Assembly (NCBI GenBank): GCA_022394755.1
Contig: JAGFCA010000095.1
Coordinates: forward strand, 53,748-117,747
DNA length: 64,000 bases
Origin: Candidatus Poribacteria bacterium
Lineage (GTDB): Bacteria > Poribacteria > WGA-4E > WGA-3G
Direction of reading: 5' to 3'
Position numbers and translations under genes: made by a program
Part shown: piece after piece, positions 28,915 through 38,554 of the stretch
Layout of the letters: every line of letters begins with the position of its first letter
Numbering within the stretch: the stretch's first letter is position 1
Notes under the pieces: model-generated
What the model was told of the DNA's origin: nothing
Seen by the model: the letters and a program-made list of their open reading frames with translations, nothing else
Databases searched by the model: none

Positions 28915-29068
28915 AGTTAAAATGTTGGGTAATTTGAGTGGATATTAAAATAACTATACTATACTAACTGAATGTAATATGACATTTCTATTGAAAAATT
29001 GGTATATGTAATGTTTGAGTCAATTAATTGGAAATTGTCCAACACTTGAAACTGTTTAATAGAATTAC

Positions 29069-29559
29069 TTATTCAGGAAGAACAGTTAAGTCAACCCGTT
29101 TTTCATTCCCTATAGATATGGGAAGACCAAAATAACTTACTCCAAATAACCATTTAACCCCTTCAATTTCATCCACTGTATGTGTAATTTTCTGATCTCC
29201 GATACATGCTATGATTTTCAACTTAGATCCTAAAGGAACTTTACGGTCAAAACGAAATTCGCCTTTTAAATTAGGTACAGATTGACTAAACGATTTTTTT
29301 CATGTAATTTACCACACGTAAGTGTAATATCTCTCTTTGTTTCAGGTAAAACCGTTCGGTTTTCATAAACCACCTTACCATATATTGTGCTAGCTATAAT
29401 GCGATTCCATATTTGTTTTAATTTACTAAAAAATGTTCCAACGATAATAGCAATCAAAAAACCATAAAAGTCATATATAGATACAAGTAAGTATAATAGG
29501 ATTGAAATAATTACTGGTACCCAACGATCATTAAAGATTGGATTAATTCGCTTTTTCAT
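29069..29559 (-). pseudogene. Membrane protein gene split by an A7 frameshift
   Basis: The first frame (ATG at 29559) encodes a protein with a basic start, one or two hydrophobic segments at residues 12-45 and a soluble part up to KRDITLTCGKLHEK. It then runs out at a stop at 29266. The -1 frame continues from the same spot with SFSQSVPNLKGEFRFDRKVP, then KLKIIACIGDQKITHTVDEI, and ends naturally in VDLTVLPE at 29069. The join is a run of seven A (29300-29294 on the minus strand). One extra A, or one -1 slip, gives a continuous protein of about 163 residues. It may be a sequencing or assembly error, a real mutation, or programmed slippage. I do not know the family. Confidence 0.75.
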
Positions 29560-29612
29560 CGGTTGAAACTTTAGGAAGGTATAAACGATAAATGAGGAAC
29601 GTTTCTTAATAA

Positions 29613-29685
29613 TGGGGCGTACTGGATTTGAACCAGTGACTTCTACCGTGTGAAGGTAGCGCTCGTACCCCTGAGCTAACGCCCC
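29613..29685 (-). tRNA. tRNA-Val (anticodon CAC)
   Basis: On the minus strand the acceptor stem GGGGCGT/ACGCCCC, D arm GCTC/GAGC, anticodon stem CTACC/GGTAG with loop TTCACAC (anticodon CAC), T arm with TTCAAAT and discriminator A form a full cloverleaf of 73 bases. CCA is not encoded. Confidence 0.95.
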
Positions 29686-29696
29686 AAAAAGAAAAA

Positions 29697-29769
29697 TGGG
29701 CCCACTAGGACTCGAACCTAGGACCAGTCGGTTATGAGCCGACGGCTCTGACCACTGAGCTATGGACCC
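29697..29769 (-). tRNA. tRNA with CAT anticodon (probably Ile2, possibly elongator Met)
   Basis: On the minus strand the acceptor GGGTCCA/TGGGCCC (one T-G pair), D arm, anticodon stem GTCGG/CCGAC with loop CTCATAA (anticodon CAT) and T arm CTAGG/CCTAG make a complete 73-base cloverleaf. The anticodon arm and variable loop resemble known tRNA-Ile2, which needs lysidine at position 34, more than elongator Met. It lies 11 bases from the tRNA-Val gene, so the two are probably processed from one transcript. Confidence 0.9.
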
Positions 29770-29856
29770 TTATGCTGTTAATTATACCCTCCATACTTCA
29801 ATAATTCAAGCATTTTATTTTAGAATTTAGATGAGTATGTGGTATTGAATATATTT

Positions 29857-31464
29857 CTATTCTATGAAACCACGAAGCCGATGACTCCTGACAGGGTGGC
29901 GAAGTTTACGAAGTGCTTTCGCTTCAATTTGACGTATACGTTCACGAGTAACATCAAATACAATACCCACCTCTTCAAGAGTTTTGGGATATCCAGTTGT
30001 AATACGCAAGGATTCAATTCTATCACGAGTCTGTTCGGATAACAGAGGATTCACGGAATCATCTTCAATCCCAAATCGTAGTACAATCACTTCACGTTCT
30101 CTTTCGGATAGATCAGTGAGGGCTTCTTGTATGCGTTCTTTTAGGATACTGAGTTCTGCTTCAGTGGAAGGGGATAATACACTGGCATCCTCAATGAAAT
30201 CACCTAATTGACTATCATCGTCATCATCACCAATCGGTGTTTCTAAGGAAACTGTTTCTGGTACAATCCTTAGTACTTCACGCACCTTTTCTTCGGGAAT
30301 ACCCATATCCTCAGCAATTTCTTCTGGAGTAGGTCTTCTACCGATCTCTTGGAGTAAAGATCTTTCTGCCCGACGCATCTTATTGATCCTTTCGTGCATA
30401 TGGACAGGAATGCGTATCGTTCTACCTTGGTCAGCAATTGCACGGGTAATACTCTGACGAATCCACCAAGTTGCATACGTACTGAATTTAAATCCTCTCT
30501 GATAGTCAAACTTATCTACTGCACGCATTAAGCCAATGTTCCCCTCTTGAATCAAATCAAGGAATTCAAGTCCAGGAGCTTGGTGCCGATATTTTTTTGC
30601 AATACTTACAACTAATCTAAGATTGGCTTCAACAATTGCCATCTTAGCATCTTGAGCATTTGCTTCTCCCACACAAATCTGTTTTGTAATACTGTGTAGA
30701 GAATCCCGTGATATGCCTATTTTGTTGAGATATTGTTGTATTTCACGTTCATATCTTACAATTTGTATATAAGCTTGTTTGGCAGCCTCAGATTTAAATT
30801 TCTGTTTAGCGACATCAATCCTACCGTTTGACCATTCAGAGGAGATCTGATGTTCTTTTTGGAGCCGCAATATAGCTTGTTCTCGATCACTAATATTTCG
30901 TTCTACGTCCTTAACACGTCCAGATATTTTGCTGATTTCTTCACGGTCAATCTTTAATTGCTCAATATGTTTGATAAACGTCGAATGATTTCCTATATTT
31001 GGGAGTTCAACTTGAGAATTATCTTTGATTGATTTTTTCGTTGCGTCCAGATACTCCAACTCCAGTTCTTCAATTACACGCATAGTTTTCTCAACTTTAT
31101 TACGCAGTTTACGTTCTTTATCGCGCGTGGAATTGTTTGTAACCCTCATATCAATAAGATCAGATGCCCTTTTTTTGGCAATAATAATTTTATATAGGAG
31201 TTTTCTTACTTCAGCAATAGCCAGTCGAGTAGTGAATGTTGCTTCTTGTACTTGTTGATGACCTGTCTCAATTTGTTGAGACAATTCAATTTCCATATCC
31301 TTATCAAGCAACGGTATTTTCCCCATATCGCGTAAATAGACCTTAATAAGATCTTCGCGTTCACTTACTTCACCTGGGGGTAAATCGATTAACTCATCAA
31401 TCTCAATTTGTTCGCTGTTATCCGATTCCGTAATATCAAGTGGGTGGGTGGTTTCTAAGTCCAC
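29857..31464 (-). CDS. rpoD: Primary RNA polymerase sigma factor (RpoD) with a region-4 insertion
   Basis: 535 residues starting at GTG (31464), with AAGGAG 9 bases upstream. Region 1.2 is [13 protein letters not shown] (about 43-56), then a long non-conserved helical part to about residue 260. Region 2 has [40 protein letters not shown] and [19 protein letters not shown]. Region 3 has [13 protein letters not shown], and region 4 ends in [20 protein letters not shown]. Between RFGIED and TLEEVG, where other RpoD proteins have about six residues, this protein has 27, an insertion of roughly 21 residues ahead of the -35-reading helix-turn-helix. It is last in mutS2-dnaG-rpoD, with 3 bases after the dnaG stop. 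Confidence 0.95.
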   Translation of the reverse strand: MDLETTHPLDITESDNSEQIEIDELIDLPPGEVSEREDLIKVYLRDMGKIPLLDKDMEIELSQQIETGHQQVQEATFTTRLAIAEVRKLLYKIIIAKKRASDLIDMRVTNNSTRDKERKLRNKVEKTMRVIEELELEYLDATKKSIKDNSQVELPNIGNHSTFIKHIEQLKIDREEISKISGRVKDVERNISDREQAILRLQKEHQISSEWSNGRIDVAKQKFKSEAAKQAYIQIVRYEREIQQYLNKIGISRDSLHSITKQICVGEANAQDAKMAIVEANLRLVVSIAKKYRHQAPGLEFLDLIQEGNIGLMRAVDKFDYQRGFKFSTYATWWIRQSITRAIADQGRTIRIPVHMHERINKMRRAERSLLQEIGRRPTPEEIAEDMGIPEEKVREVLRIVPETVSLETPIGDDDDDSQLGDFIEDASVLSPSTEAELSILKERIQEALTDLSEREREVIVLRFGIEDDSVNPLLSEQTRDRIESLRITTGYPKTLEEVGIVFDVTRERIRQIEAKALRKLRHPVRSHRLRGFIE

Positions 31465-31467
31465 TGC

Positions 31468-33330
31468 TTAGTTCTCCTTTATTTTCTTAGAATTATCTGG
31501 GGTATCCGTAGCAATCTCAGACAAGTCTGATTTTTCCTGTTGTTCAGATTGTTTCTCTTGAACATAACTACGTCTTCGTTTTGTAATGTTTACTAATTCT
31601 TTTAATGTATCAAGATCATTATTGCCTGATTGTGAGGATTTACGTACTTGTTGTTCAATATCCTGTATTAGGTATGTCTTTAATTTGACTATACACCCTT
31701 GAATCCGTTTATCGTAACTGGGAATATTTTTCTTATTCAGAAGTGCATTAGTAATGAAACCACTAAACTTCTCATCTTCAATCGTATTGAGAACCTGTTG
31801 TATATCTACTTCTTCATTGGTTTCTAATTCATCCCACAGGATTTGTGTTATTTCACCAAGAAATGGATCCTGTATATCGTTTATATCAAATTCTTGTTTA
31901 ACTGTAGGAATAAATTCTGGAGCCTGTATTAAGGATTGGACGAATTGTAGTTCAATTTGTTCGCGCGGAGATAACTTTTTACCACTGTTATTTTGTCGGT
32001 TAAACTGTTTTGGTATAGGTATATCTTTCAATCCTAACTCGCGTAATTCTCTCCAAATTATACTTTGGTCAATATCAAGTTCTTTTGATGCGTATTTAAC
32101 ATATTCGGTTCTTTCAACCCTGTTTTGAATATTAACAATTACTTGACATGTATCCATCAATACTTGGGTTTTAACTTCTGGATTCCGAATTGAATTATCT
32201 TGTATAGCAGACTGAATCTGAAATTCAATTAGGTTTATGGCTTTATCAATCAGATTTTCAAATTCATCTGCACCATGTTCTTTAACAAAAGAGTCAGGAT
32301 CATCACCATCAGGAACTAAGGCAATCCGAACTCTGATCCCTTCGCCGATTAAACAGTGAAGTCCACGTTGAGCTGCTTTTAAACCTGAACTATCGCCATC
32401 AAAAACAATTACTACTTCAGGAGTATAACGACTCAAGAGAGAGGCGTGTTGTTGACTCAATGAAGTTCCTGATGAAGCAATTACATTTTCAATCCCATGT
32501 TGATGTAGCATTAATACATCCATATAACCTTCAACCAGTAACGCTGCCTGTTTTCTTGATATAGATTGCCTTGCTTTATCAAGATTGTATAGGATTTTGC
32601 TCTTATCATATAAGATTGTAGCAGGTGAATTAAGATATTTGGGTTGATGTTCATTTGATAATGAACGTCCTCCGAATCCGATAGGGTGACCTTGTGCATT
32701 ATGAATTGGAAATAAAATCCTATTCCAAAACCTATCTTGTGGACCTAAATCATCATTCTTTATTAATCCAGCATCTAATAATTGTTGTATTGTATAGCCT
32801 TCGTGTTTTGCAGCTTTAATGAGATCTTGTCTCTGTTGTTTGGCATACCCAAGTTGGAAATGATGAATCGTCTGTGAAATAACACCACGGTTTTTTAGGT
32901 ATTCACGTGCTTGTTGACTATGTTGACCAGTGCGGAGGAGTTCATGATAATATCTAATGGCAAATCTATTCAGTTCACTTAATCCATTTATAAGTTTCTG
33001 TTTCTCATCCGATTTAGAGTCTCCTTCAGGTAATGAGATGTTAGCACGATCTGCGAGCCATTTGATAGTTTCAATGAAGTTTTTCCCTTCATGTTTTTGT
33101 ACAAAACTTATGACATTTCCACCTGTTTGACAACCAAAACAGTAGAATATCTGTTTATCTGGAGAAACAGAAAAGGATGGTGTCTTTTCATCGTGAAACG
33201 GACAAAGAGCCTGATAATCCTTCCCCGCTTGTTTTAATTGTACACCACAATCCGTGATTACATCCACGATATTATTATTGGTGCGAATCTCATCTATGGT
33301 ATCTGGTGGTATATAGTTTTTAGTTGCCAT
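31468..33330 (-). CDS. dnaG: DNA primase
   Basis: 620 residues. The N-terminal CHC2 zinc-binding domain reads CPFHDEKTPSFSVSPDKQIF, then YCFGCQTGG. The catalytic core has RFWNRILFPIHNAQGHPIGF, GGRSL and a TOPRIM domain with LLVEGYMDVLMLHQHGI and VIVFDGDSSGLKAAQRGL. The C-terminal part of about 190 residues, which usually binds the replicative helicase, is poorly conserved and ends in a charged tail. It synthesises RNA primers at the replication fork. It sits between mutS2 (16 bases upstream) and rpoD (3 bases downstream), reminiscent of the common dnaG-rpoD pairing without rpsU. Confidence 0.95.
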   Translation of the reverse strand: MATKNYIPPDTIDEIRTNNNIVDVITDCGVQLKQAGKDYQALCPFHDEKTPSFSVSPDKQIFYCFGCQTGGNVISFVQKHEGKNFIETIKWLADRANISLPEGDSKSDEKQKLINGLSELNRFAIRYYHELLRTGQHSQQAREYLKNRGVISQTIHHFQLGYAKQQRQDLIKAAKHEGYTIQQLLDAGLIKNDDLGPQDRFWNRILFPIHNAQGHPIGFGGRSLSNEHQPKYLNSPATILYDKSKILYNLDKARQSISRKQAALLVEGYMDVLMLHQHGIENVIASSGTSLSQQHASLLSRYTPEVVIVFDGDSSGLKAAQRGLHCLIGEGIRVRIALVPDGDDPDSFVKEHGADEFENLIDKAINLIEFQIQSAIQDNSIRNPEVKTQVLMDTCQVIVNIQNRVERTEYVKYASKELDIDQSIIWRELRELGLKDIPIPKQFNRQNNSGKKLSPREQIELQFVQSLIQAPEFIPTVKQEFDINDIQDPFLGEITQILWDELETNEEVDIQQVLNTIEDEKFSGFITNALLNKKNIPSYDKRIQGCIVKLKTYLIQDIEQQVRKSSQSGNNDLDTLKELVNITKRRRSYVQEKQSEQQEKSDLSEIATDTPDNSKKIKEN

Positions 33331-33346
33331 TTTTTATGTACCAGTA

Positions 33347-35797
33347 TTATTCTTTAAACTTTACGACTGTAACACCTTCTCCACCTTCACTTGGACTGGC
33401 ATATTTATAATCACCTACATGGGGGTTTTCATCTAATGCTTTATGGACAGCTTTCCTTAATTTACCTGTGCCTTTCCCATGAAGTATTCTAACTGTTAAT
33501 AGACCTGCAAGGTAAGCATCATCCAAATATTTATCAGCCATGTCTAATCCTTCTTTAACCAGCATCCCGTGTATACAAAGTTCTTCTTGTATTTCATTAG
33601 CTTTATTATGTTGTAACTCAAGAATTGAAGGTGTTAGATGACGTGTGTTTTTCTTAGATACTACATTGTCTATGTCGTTAAATGATAGATTCATTTGCAT
33701 ATTACCAACACTGATCCGTATAGGAGTCGGTCCTTGTTTAGCAATTGCTGTAACCTCACCAAATCTGTTAAGTCTGATAATCCGTACTTTGTCACCAACA
33801 TGTATAATTGGAATGTTCTTCGTAGGTGGTATTTCAGGTGGATCAGGTTTAAGCTGTTTTTTCGCGTTCTCAATTTTGTTGAATGCCTCTCGAATGCTTG
33901 CTTTAGATGCTTGCTCACGCCGTATATCGGAAACGACATTATCTACAGTTTTACGCGCAGATGTTATGATTTCAAAAGCATCTTTTTCTGCTTGTTCTTG
34001 GATAGTCTTTTGTTCCAATTCAAAAGAATCAATTAATTCTCTATACTTCTGATGTTGTGAATCTGAGGCTTGAATTTTGTTTTGTAACTCTTCACGTTTT
34101 GATTCTATCTCCTGTTGGGTCTCCTGTAATTCCATTAAGAGGTCTTCAACTGCAATATTATTATTACCAAAAAATGTCTCAGCAGTTGATAGAATACTAT
34201 TAGGTAGTCCGAGTTGTTCTGCGATTTTTAATGCATTGCTGCTGCCGGGAACGCCAATTCGCAAACGATATGTAGGTCGTAGGGTTGCTGAATCAAATTC
34301 CATTGACGCGTTTTCCATCTTATCGTGTGTGTGGGTAAATGCCTTGAGTGCACCATAATGGGTTGTTACAATGGTACTAATATCTCTTTCAGATAACCAA
34401 GAAAGAATTGCCATACCAAGAGCCGTACCTTCCGTAGGATCTGTTCCTGCCCCAATTTCATCCAGTAGGACTAAAGTATTGGCAGGTTCAGATTCTTCAA
34501 TGGATTTTAGCATTTCGGCTATTTTTGAGATATGTGAAGAGAACGTACTTAGATTTTGCTCAATCCCTTGGTCATCTCCAATATCAGCAAATATGTTTTC
34601 AAAAATTGGAAGTTCACTATTCGAAGCTGCAGGTATGTGAAGACCAGACTGTAGCATCATAGAAAGTAATCCAACAGTTTTTAAGACGATTGTTTTCCCA
34701 CCTGTATTTGGACCTGTAATAACAAGTGTATTAAAATCTCTTCCTATTTGAACATTAGTTGGAATTACGTGCTTCGGTAAGTTTGGTTTCTGTTTTTTAT
34801 CTTGTGTGACAAAATCGTCATTTTTCTTATTTATAGATTCTCTGTTTTGTCGTGTCTGAAATTCCAGTAATGGATGTCGTGCTTTTATGAGATTCACATT
34901 ACCATTGTTGTTAATTTTGGGTTCAATTGCATTAAGGTCTTGACTAAAATATGCTTTCGCACTTAAGAAATCAAGATCCCCTAATAGTGTTAAGGCTTGT
35001 TCAAGTTCTGGTAATTGTTCCCGTAATTGATCTGTTAATTCAAGTAGTATCCGTCGAATTTCCCGTTGTTCTGCTTCAGTTGCATCATGTAGAGAGTTAT
35101 TCATTTCAACAACGGATAATGGTTCAATAAAGTATGTCGCACCACTGGTGGATTGTCCTTGGACAACTCCGTTGAAGAACGCCCTTGCATCTTGCTTGAT
35201 TGGAATAACAAACCTATTATTCCGGGATGTAATGACCGATTCTTGAATTGATTTTTGGTTATCTGGTGAACGAAGTATTGTGTCTAATTTATTATGGATA
35301 TTGCTTCGTATTTTACGGAGTTTTTGTCTGATTGAACGAAGTTCTTTACTTGCACGATCAAGTAAAACACCATCAGGACTGATACAGTTATTTATTGATG
35401 TTACAAGTTCACTGAAATTTGGAAGTGATCTAACAATTTCAAATAAGTAGGGAAACTCTGTGGGGTCTTGATTATATGTCTTTTCTTTTATTTTATTGGG
35501 AAGTTGTGCGACTTTTGATATATTTAAGAATTCTTCTGGATTTAAAATCGTTCCTGTTTTTGAAGCATGGATCAGTGTTTTACTGATATCGGCAAGTCCA
35601 GATAATGGAAGTCCCCCGGAACGTTCTTGAAATTTCTTAACCTCTGTACATAGTTTTAATTCATAACGAATCATGTCAAGAGATTTAGAAGGGGAAAGGT
35701 CGTCTACACGTAAATCTCCCAACTCTGAGACTGTATACTTTTTTAGGAGTGCTTTGACTTTATCGTATTCTAAGGCTTGTTCTACGATAGGAATCAT
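33347..35797 (-). CDS. mutS2: MutS2 family protein with C-terminal Smr domain
   Basis: 816 residues. There is an N-terminal helical core (1 to about 330) and then the ABC-type ATPase with Walker A TGPNTGGKTIVLKTVGLL and Walker B LVLLDEIGAGTDPTEG. The STIVTTHYGALKAFTH switch region follows. A long coiled coil occupies about 550-650, then a KOW-like stretch (GDKVRIIRLNRFGEV). The C-terminal 80 residues are an Smr nuclease domain with LCIHGMLVKEGLDMADKYLD and ILHGKGTGKLRKAVHKAL. MutS2 suppresses recombination and in some bacteria splits collided ribosomes. AAAGG precedes the ATG. It is the first gene of mutS2-dnaG-rpoD. Confidence 0.95.
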   Translation of the reverse strand: MIPIVEQALEYDKVKALLKKYTVSELGDLRVDDLSPSKSLDMIRYELKLCTEVKKFQERSGGLPLSGLADISKTLIHASKTGTILNPEEFLNISKVAQLPNKIKEKTYNQDPTEFPYLFEIVRSLPNFSELVTSINNCISPDGVLLDRASKELRSIRQKLRKIRSNIHNKLDTILRSPDNQKSIQESVITSRNNRFVIPIKQDARAFFNGVVQGQSTSGATYFIEPLSVVEMNNSLHDATEAEQREIRRILLELTDQLREQLPELEQALTLLGDLDFLSAKAYFSQDLNAIEPKINNNGNVNLIKARHPLLEFQTRQNRESINKKNDDFVTQDKKQKPNLPKHVIPTNVQIGRDFNTLVITGPNTGGKTIVLKTVGLLSMMLQSGLHIPAASNSELPIFENIFADIGDDQGIEQNLSTFSSHISKIAEMLKSIEESEPANTLVLLDEIGAGTDPTEGTALGMAILSWLSERDISTIVTTHYGALKAFTHTHDKMENASMEFDSATLRPTYRLRIGVPGSSNALKIAEQLGLPNSILSTAETFFGNNNIAVEDLLMELQETQQEIESKREELQNKIQASDSQHQKYRELIDSFELEQKTIQEQAEKDAFEIITSARKTVDNVVSDIRREQASKASIREAFNKIENAKKQLKPDPPEIPPTKNIPIIHVGDKVRIIRLNRFGEVTAIAKQGPTPIRISVGNMQMNLSFNDIDNVVSKKNTRHLTPSILELQHNKANEIQEELCIHGMLVKEGLDMADKYLDDAYLAGLLTVRILHGKGTGKLRKAVHKALDENPHVGDYKYASPSEGGEGVTVVKFKE

Positions 35798-36101
35798 CGG
35801 TGTAACCTTTCATTATTCTAAAAGTCGTAATGCGATCTATTTAAAACTCCTAAGGGATGAATAAATAAGACAAGAGGTATTTGAATATAGCCATCAAACC
35901 TATACTGTTATAATCATCCACATTCTATCTCAATTATAGATAGGTAAATACTTAATGCTAAATGTAGGTTTAAATCAGAGAAATTTATATGAAATATGTG
36001 TTATTTTGTTGGAGTATTGTAAAGGTGTCTATTCTGATAACCAGATCATAGTATTAGAATTACTTCAGTACCTGGCTTCTATTCGATAAACTCAAAATAT
36101 G
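35798..36101. other. Spacer upstream of mutS2
   Basis: About 300 AT-rich bases hold the upstream region of the mutS2-dnaG-rpoD cluster and the end of the beta-propeller gene. I find no convincing gene and no well-spaced promoter; a CTATCT/AGATAG inverted repeat near 35923-35942 is the only structure. Confidence 0.35.
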
Positions 36102-37109
36102 TCATTTACTTTGTTTCACATCTGCCCACGTTGTAGCTAATTTCTCTTGTGGTGCCACAGGTAAGACCTCATGTTTCCACCATGAAATAACAAATATACT
36201 ACCTTCAATTTCAAACAATTGCTCTGTTTTCCCATCTGGAATATTATGTAGATAGAAGACACCCCAGCGTGAATAGATAATTTGTTGACCATCAAAAGAC
36301 CAATCAGTCCACATACCTGTTTGTTTGTCAACATCAAATAAAGGTTTTATTGCACGTGTTTCAACATCGATAGTGGTTAATGTATCGAATTCTCTATTCC
36401 ATCTACGGAATAAGACACTCTTACCATCTGGAGACCACACAGGATAGAAATCAATATTTAACTCAGTCAAAACATCAATTTCTTTCGTTTCTGTATCTAA
36501 AATATAAAGTTGTTCTAAACCACCAGATCTTTCAAGGGCGAATGCAATTTGTTTGCTATTTGGAGACCAAGTAATACCCCAGAAAAAGAAAGATCTACCA
36601 AAATGCGGTATTTGTGTCATCGCTTCCATTTCACCTGAAGCGATATCAAGTACCCATATCTGGTTATCTTGTTGTCTTTGTTCATTTGTCCAACCATTAA
36701 AAGCAAATTTCTTACCGTTTGGTGATACAGCAAGGAATCGGTATGTTCCACTAATTTCGGTATGTTTGGTTTTATTCCTCGGATTATTTATGTCTATAGA
36801 AAATATATTTGATTGTGTAGCAGACCGCTGAATAAAATAGAGTGTATCTCCTTTTGGTCCCCATGCAGGATACATTCCTGATTGGTTTAATGGCAACGTT
36901 TTGTAATCACCATCAGGAGTGAAAGTTGTCATATGAAGATTGAAATCTAATCTACCGATCTTGTCATTGAATCCAGAGACAGCATACGCAATTCTACCTT
37001 GTGGTTGGGCAGATACATTAAGTGGAAGGGTCAATACTATTGAAAAAACGGATAATAAAATTACATTTCTAACTTTTTTATCAATTATCTGAAATATTAA
37101 GTTATTCAT
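36102..37109 (-). CDS. Exported TolB-like beta-propeller protein with shared C-terminal tag
   Basis: 335 residues from the ATG at 37109, which overlaps the stop of the upstream TPR gene by 8 bases; a longer frame reaches 37145. A signal peptide ends near NVSA/QPQG. Tandem WD40-like (PD40) blades follow: YPAWGPKGDTLYFIQ, RFLAVSPNGKKFAFNGW, GITWSPNSKQIAFALERSGG, YPVWSPDGKSVLFRRWN and WTDWSFDGQQIIYSRWGV. These are typical of TolB-type propellers, which bind periplasmic proteins. The C-terminus APQEKLATTWADVKQSK matches the tag on both LamG proteins, although the fold is unrelated. It is probably co-translated with the membrane TPR protein before it. Confidence 0.88.
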   Translation of the reverse strand: MNNLIFQIIDKKVRNVILLSVFSIVLTLPLNVSAQPQGRIAYAVSGFNDKIGRLDFNLHMTTFTPDGDYKTLPLNQSGMYPAWGPKGDTLYFIQRSATQSNIFSIDINNPRNKTKHTEISGTYRFLAVSPNGKKFAFNGWTNEQRQQDNQIWVLDIASGEMEAMTQIPHFGRSFFFWGITWSPNSKQIAFALERSGGLEQLYILDTETKEIDVLTELNIDFYPVWSPDGKSVLFRRWNREFDTLTTIDVETRAIKPLFDVDKQTGMWTDWSFDGQQIIYSRWGVFYLHNIPDGKTEQLFEIEGSIFVISWWKHEVLPVAPQEKLATTWADVKQSK

Positions 37110-38250
37110 TTGACACCACTTTGTCTGAAAGATTGAGACGGTCATAATTCAGGAGAGCGCGTTCATAGAAATTTCGATTTAATCCTAAATCTGTTAGGTT
37201 TGTAATTCGGTTGTAACTATTTAATGCGATGGTACGACTACCATTTTTTTCTGCTTCCTTAGCTGATTGTACATTATTAATAAATGATGTTGCTAAATCT
37301 TCATAAATCCTAATACGCTGACGGATTTCTTTGGGTAACCCATGACTAATATCCTTAGATACCTTATAATTACGTATAGTATCAGTGTATGCTACAAGAG
37401 CATCAAAGAAAAGTTCGTCAGTCTCTAATTTCGTAGCTTGTGTTAGGTCTAAAGAATCTTCGATAACTGTTACTACTTCTTTTGCATGATTGAGTAAATC
37501 ATGACTTTTTTGTTCTAATCCAGACTGAATTGTATTTTCAAATTCATCAATTACATCTTGATAAGCAACTTTGGCGTCTTCGATTTCGTTGAGTTTTTCA
37601 TAGCAGAGGGCTTGATTGAATTTTGCGCCTGTTAGGACATACTGTCTAATCTGGGGTGAAAGATTTGGGGTCGTTGGAAATGATTTTGCTTCATACTCAG
37701 AGATTGCCTTAGAGTAGTCTTCTTCTTGTTCGTAACAGTTGCCAATCGCCTTTTGGGCATACATTGCAATTAGTTCGTTTTCTTTCTTATGGTTTTTCAC
37801 GACTACTTGAAATTCATTCCGTGCTTCAGGATATTTTTCTTGAAAATAAAGACTCTTTGCATATTGATAACGTGCTTTATCTGCAAATACGGTATTTGGA
37901 TATTTCTGAAAAAATTCCTTTAGTTTTACTTCTGCTTCGGGAAATGTAGGTTGTTTTGTATCTTCCTCATTTTCTGTCTCTTCAGTTGGTGAGGATGTAT
38001 CTAAGAAATCTTTCTCAGCATCTTTAAATGTAGTTATTGCCTCAGAATAATGGGCGGATGCCATAGCATATGTACTTTCCTGATTCTGATTATATACAAT
38101 ATAACCAACCACTCCAACAATCACGACTGCTGTAACTATCGTAATGATCTTTGCATTGTCCTTAATAAATGAATAGCAAGTAAGAACAAGATCAATAAAC
38201 TTATCTTCTTGCTTTATTTCTTCATTCATTATACGTCTTTTTTGCGACAT
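37102..38250 (-). CDS. Membrane-anchored TPR protein (YfgM/BamD-like layout)
   Basis: 382 residues. There is a cytoplasmic N-terminus of about 30 residues, one membrane helix at about 35-55 (IITIVTAVVIVGVVGYIVY), then periplasmic TPR-like helices. These include YSEAITTFKDAEKDF, FFQKYPNTVFADKARYQYAK, EARNEFQVVVKN, YSKAISEYEAKSF and DAKVAYQDVIDEFENTI. The KYPNTVFADKARY pattern is typical of TPR proteins that handle envelope proteins, such as YfgM, BamD or YbgF. GAGGG lies 4 bases before the ATG. It overlaps the beta-propeller gene by 8 bases and starts 28 bases after tRNA-Gly, so it may share the tRNA transcript. Confidence 0.8.
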   Translation of the reverse strand: MSQKRRIMNEEIKQEDKFIDLVLTCYSFIKDNAKIITIVTAVVIVGVVGYIVYNQNQESTYAMASAHYSEAITTFKDAEKDFLDTSSPTEETENEEDTKQPTFPEAEVKLKEFFQKYPNTVFADKARYQYAKSLYFQEKYPEARNEFQVVVKNHKKENELIAMYAQKAIGNCYEQEEDYSKAISEYEAKSFPTTPNLSPQIRQYVLTGAKFNQALCYEKLNEIEDAKVAYQDVIDEFENTIQSGLEQKSHDLLNHAKEVVTVIEDSLDLTQATKLETDELFFDALVAYTDTIRNYKVSKDISHGLPKEIRQRIRIYEDLATSFINNVQSAKEAEKNGSRTIALNSYNRITNLTDLGLNRNFYERALLNYDRLNLSDKVVSNE

Positions 38251-38278
38251 GATACCCTCAATAAATATGTGACTTACA

Positions 38279-38350
38279 AGCGGGTGACGGGAATTGAACC
38301 CGCGACCCTCAGCTTGGGAAGCTGACGCTCTACCGCTGAGCTACACCCGC
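38279..38350 (-). tRNA. tRNA-Gly (anticodon CCC)
   Basis: On the minus strand the acceptor GCGGGTG/CACCCGC, anticodon stem TCAGC/GCTGA with loop TTCCCAA (anticodon CCC), T loop TTCAATT and discriminator T form a complete 72-base cloverleaf. CCA is not encoded. Confidence 0.95.
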
Positions 38351-38504
38351 ACCCATCATAAGAAATTATACCATAACATGGGTGGGTTGTCAAGAATAAG
38401 GTAGTAGAGTTAGGATGATAAAATAGGTGTTTAAAGACAGGATACAACTGAAGTTCTCTAAAAAAATTAACGCGATATTGTGTTATAAATTATATTAGAT
38501 GAAA

Positions 38505-38528
38505 GACGGATAATTTAAATTATCCGTC
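38505..38528 (-). terminator. 24-base perfect palindrome after the peroxiredoxin gene
   Basis: GACGGATAATTT followed directly by its reverse complement spans 38505-38528. It can fold as a 10-bp stem with a TTAA loop. It is 26 bases after the stop of the leftward peroxiredoxin gene. The T run that follows on the minus strand is short (CTTTC), so termination is plausible but not certain. Confidence 0.55.
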
Positions 38529-38554
38529 AGTTTCTAAATTGATGTAAAAATCAT

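Noticed and set aside
33645..34052. Rightward open frame opposite mutS2
   Set aside because: Antisense to the conserved coiled-coil part of MutS2, with no start signal and no recognisable domain.
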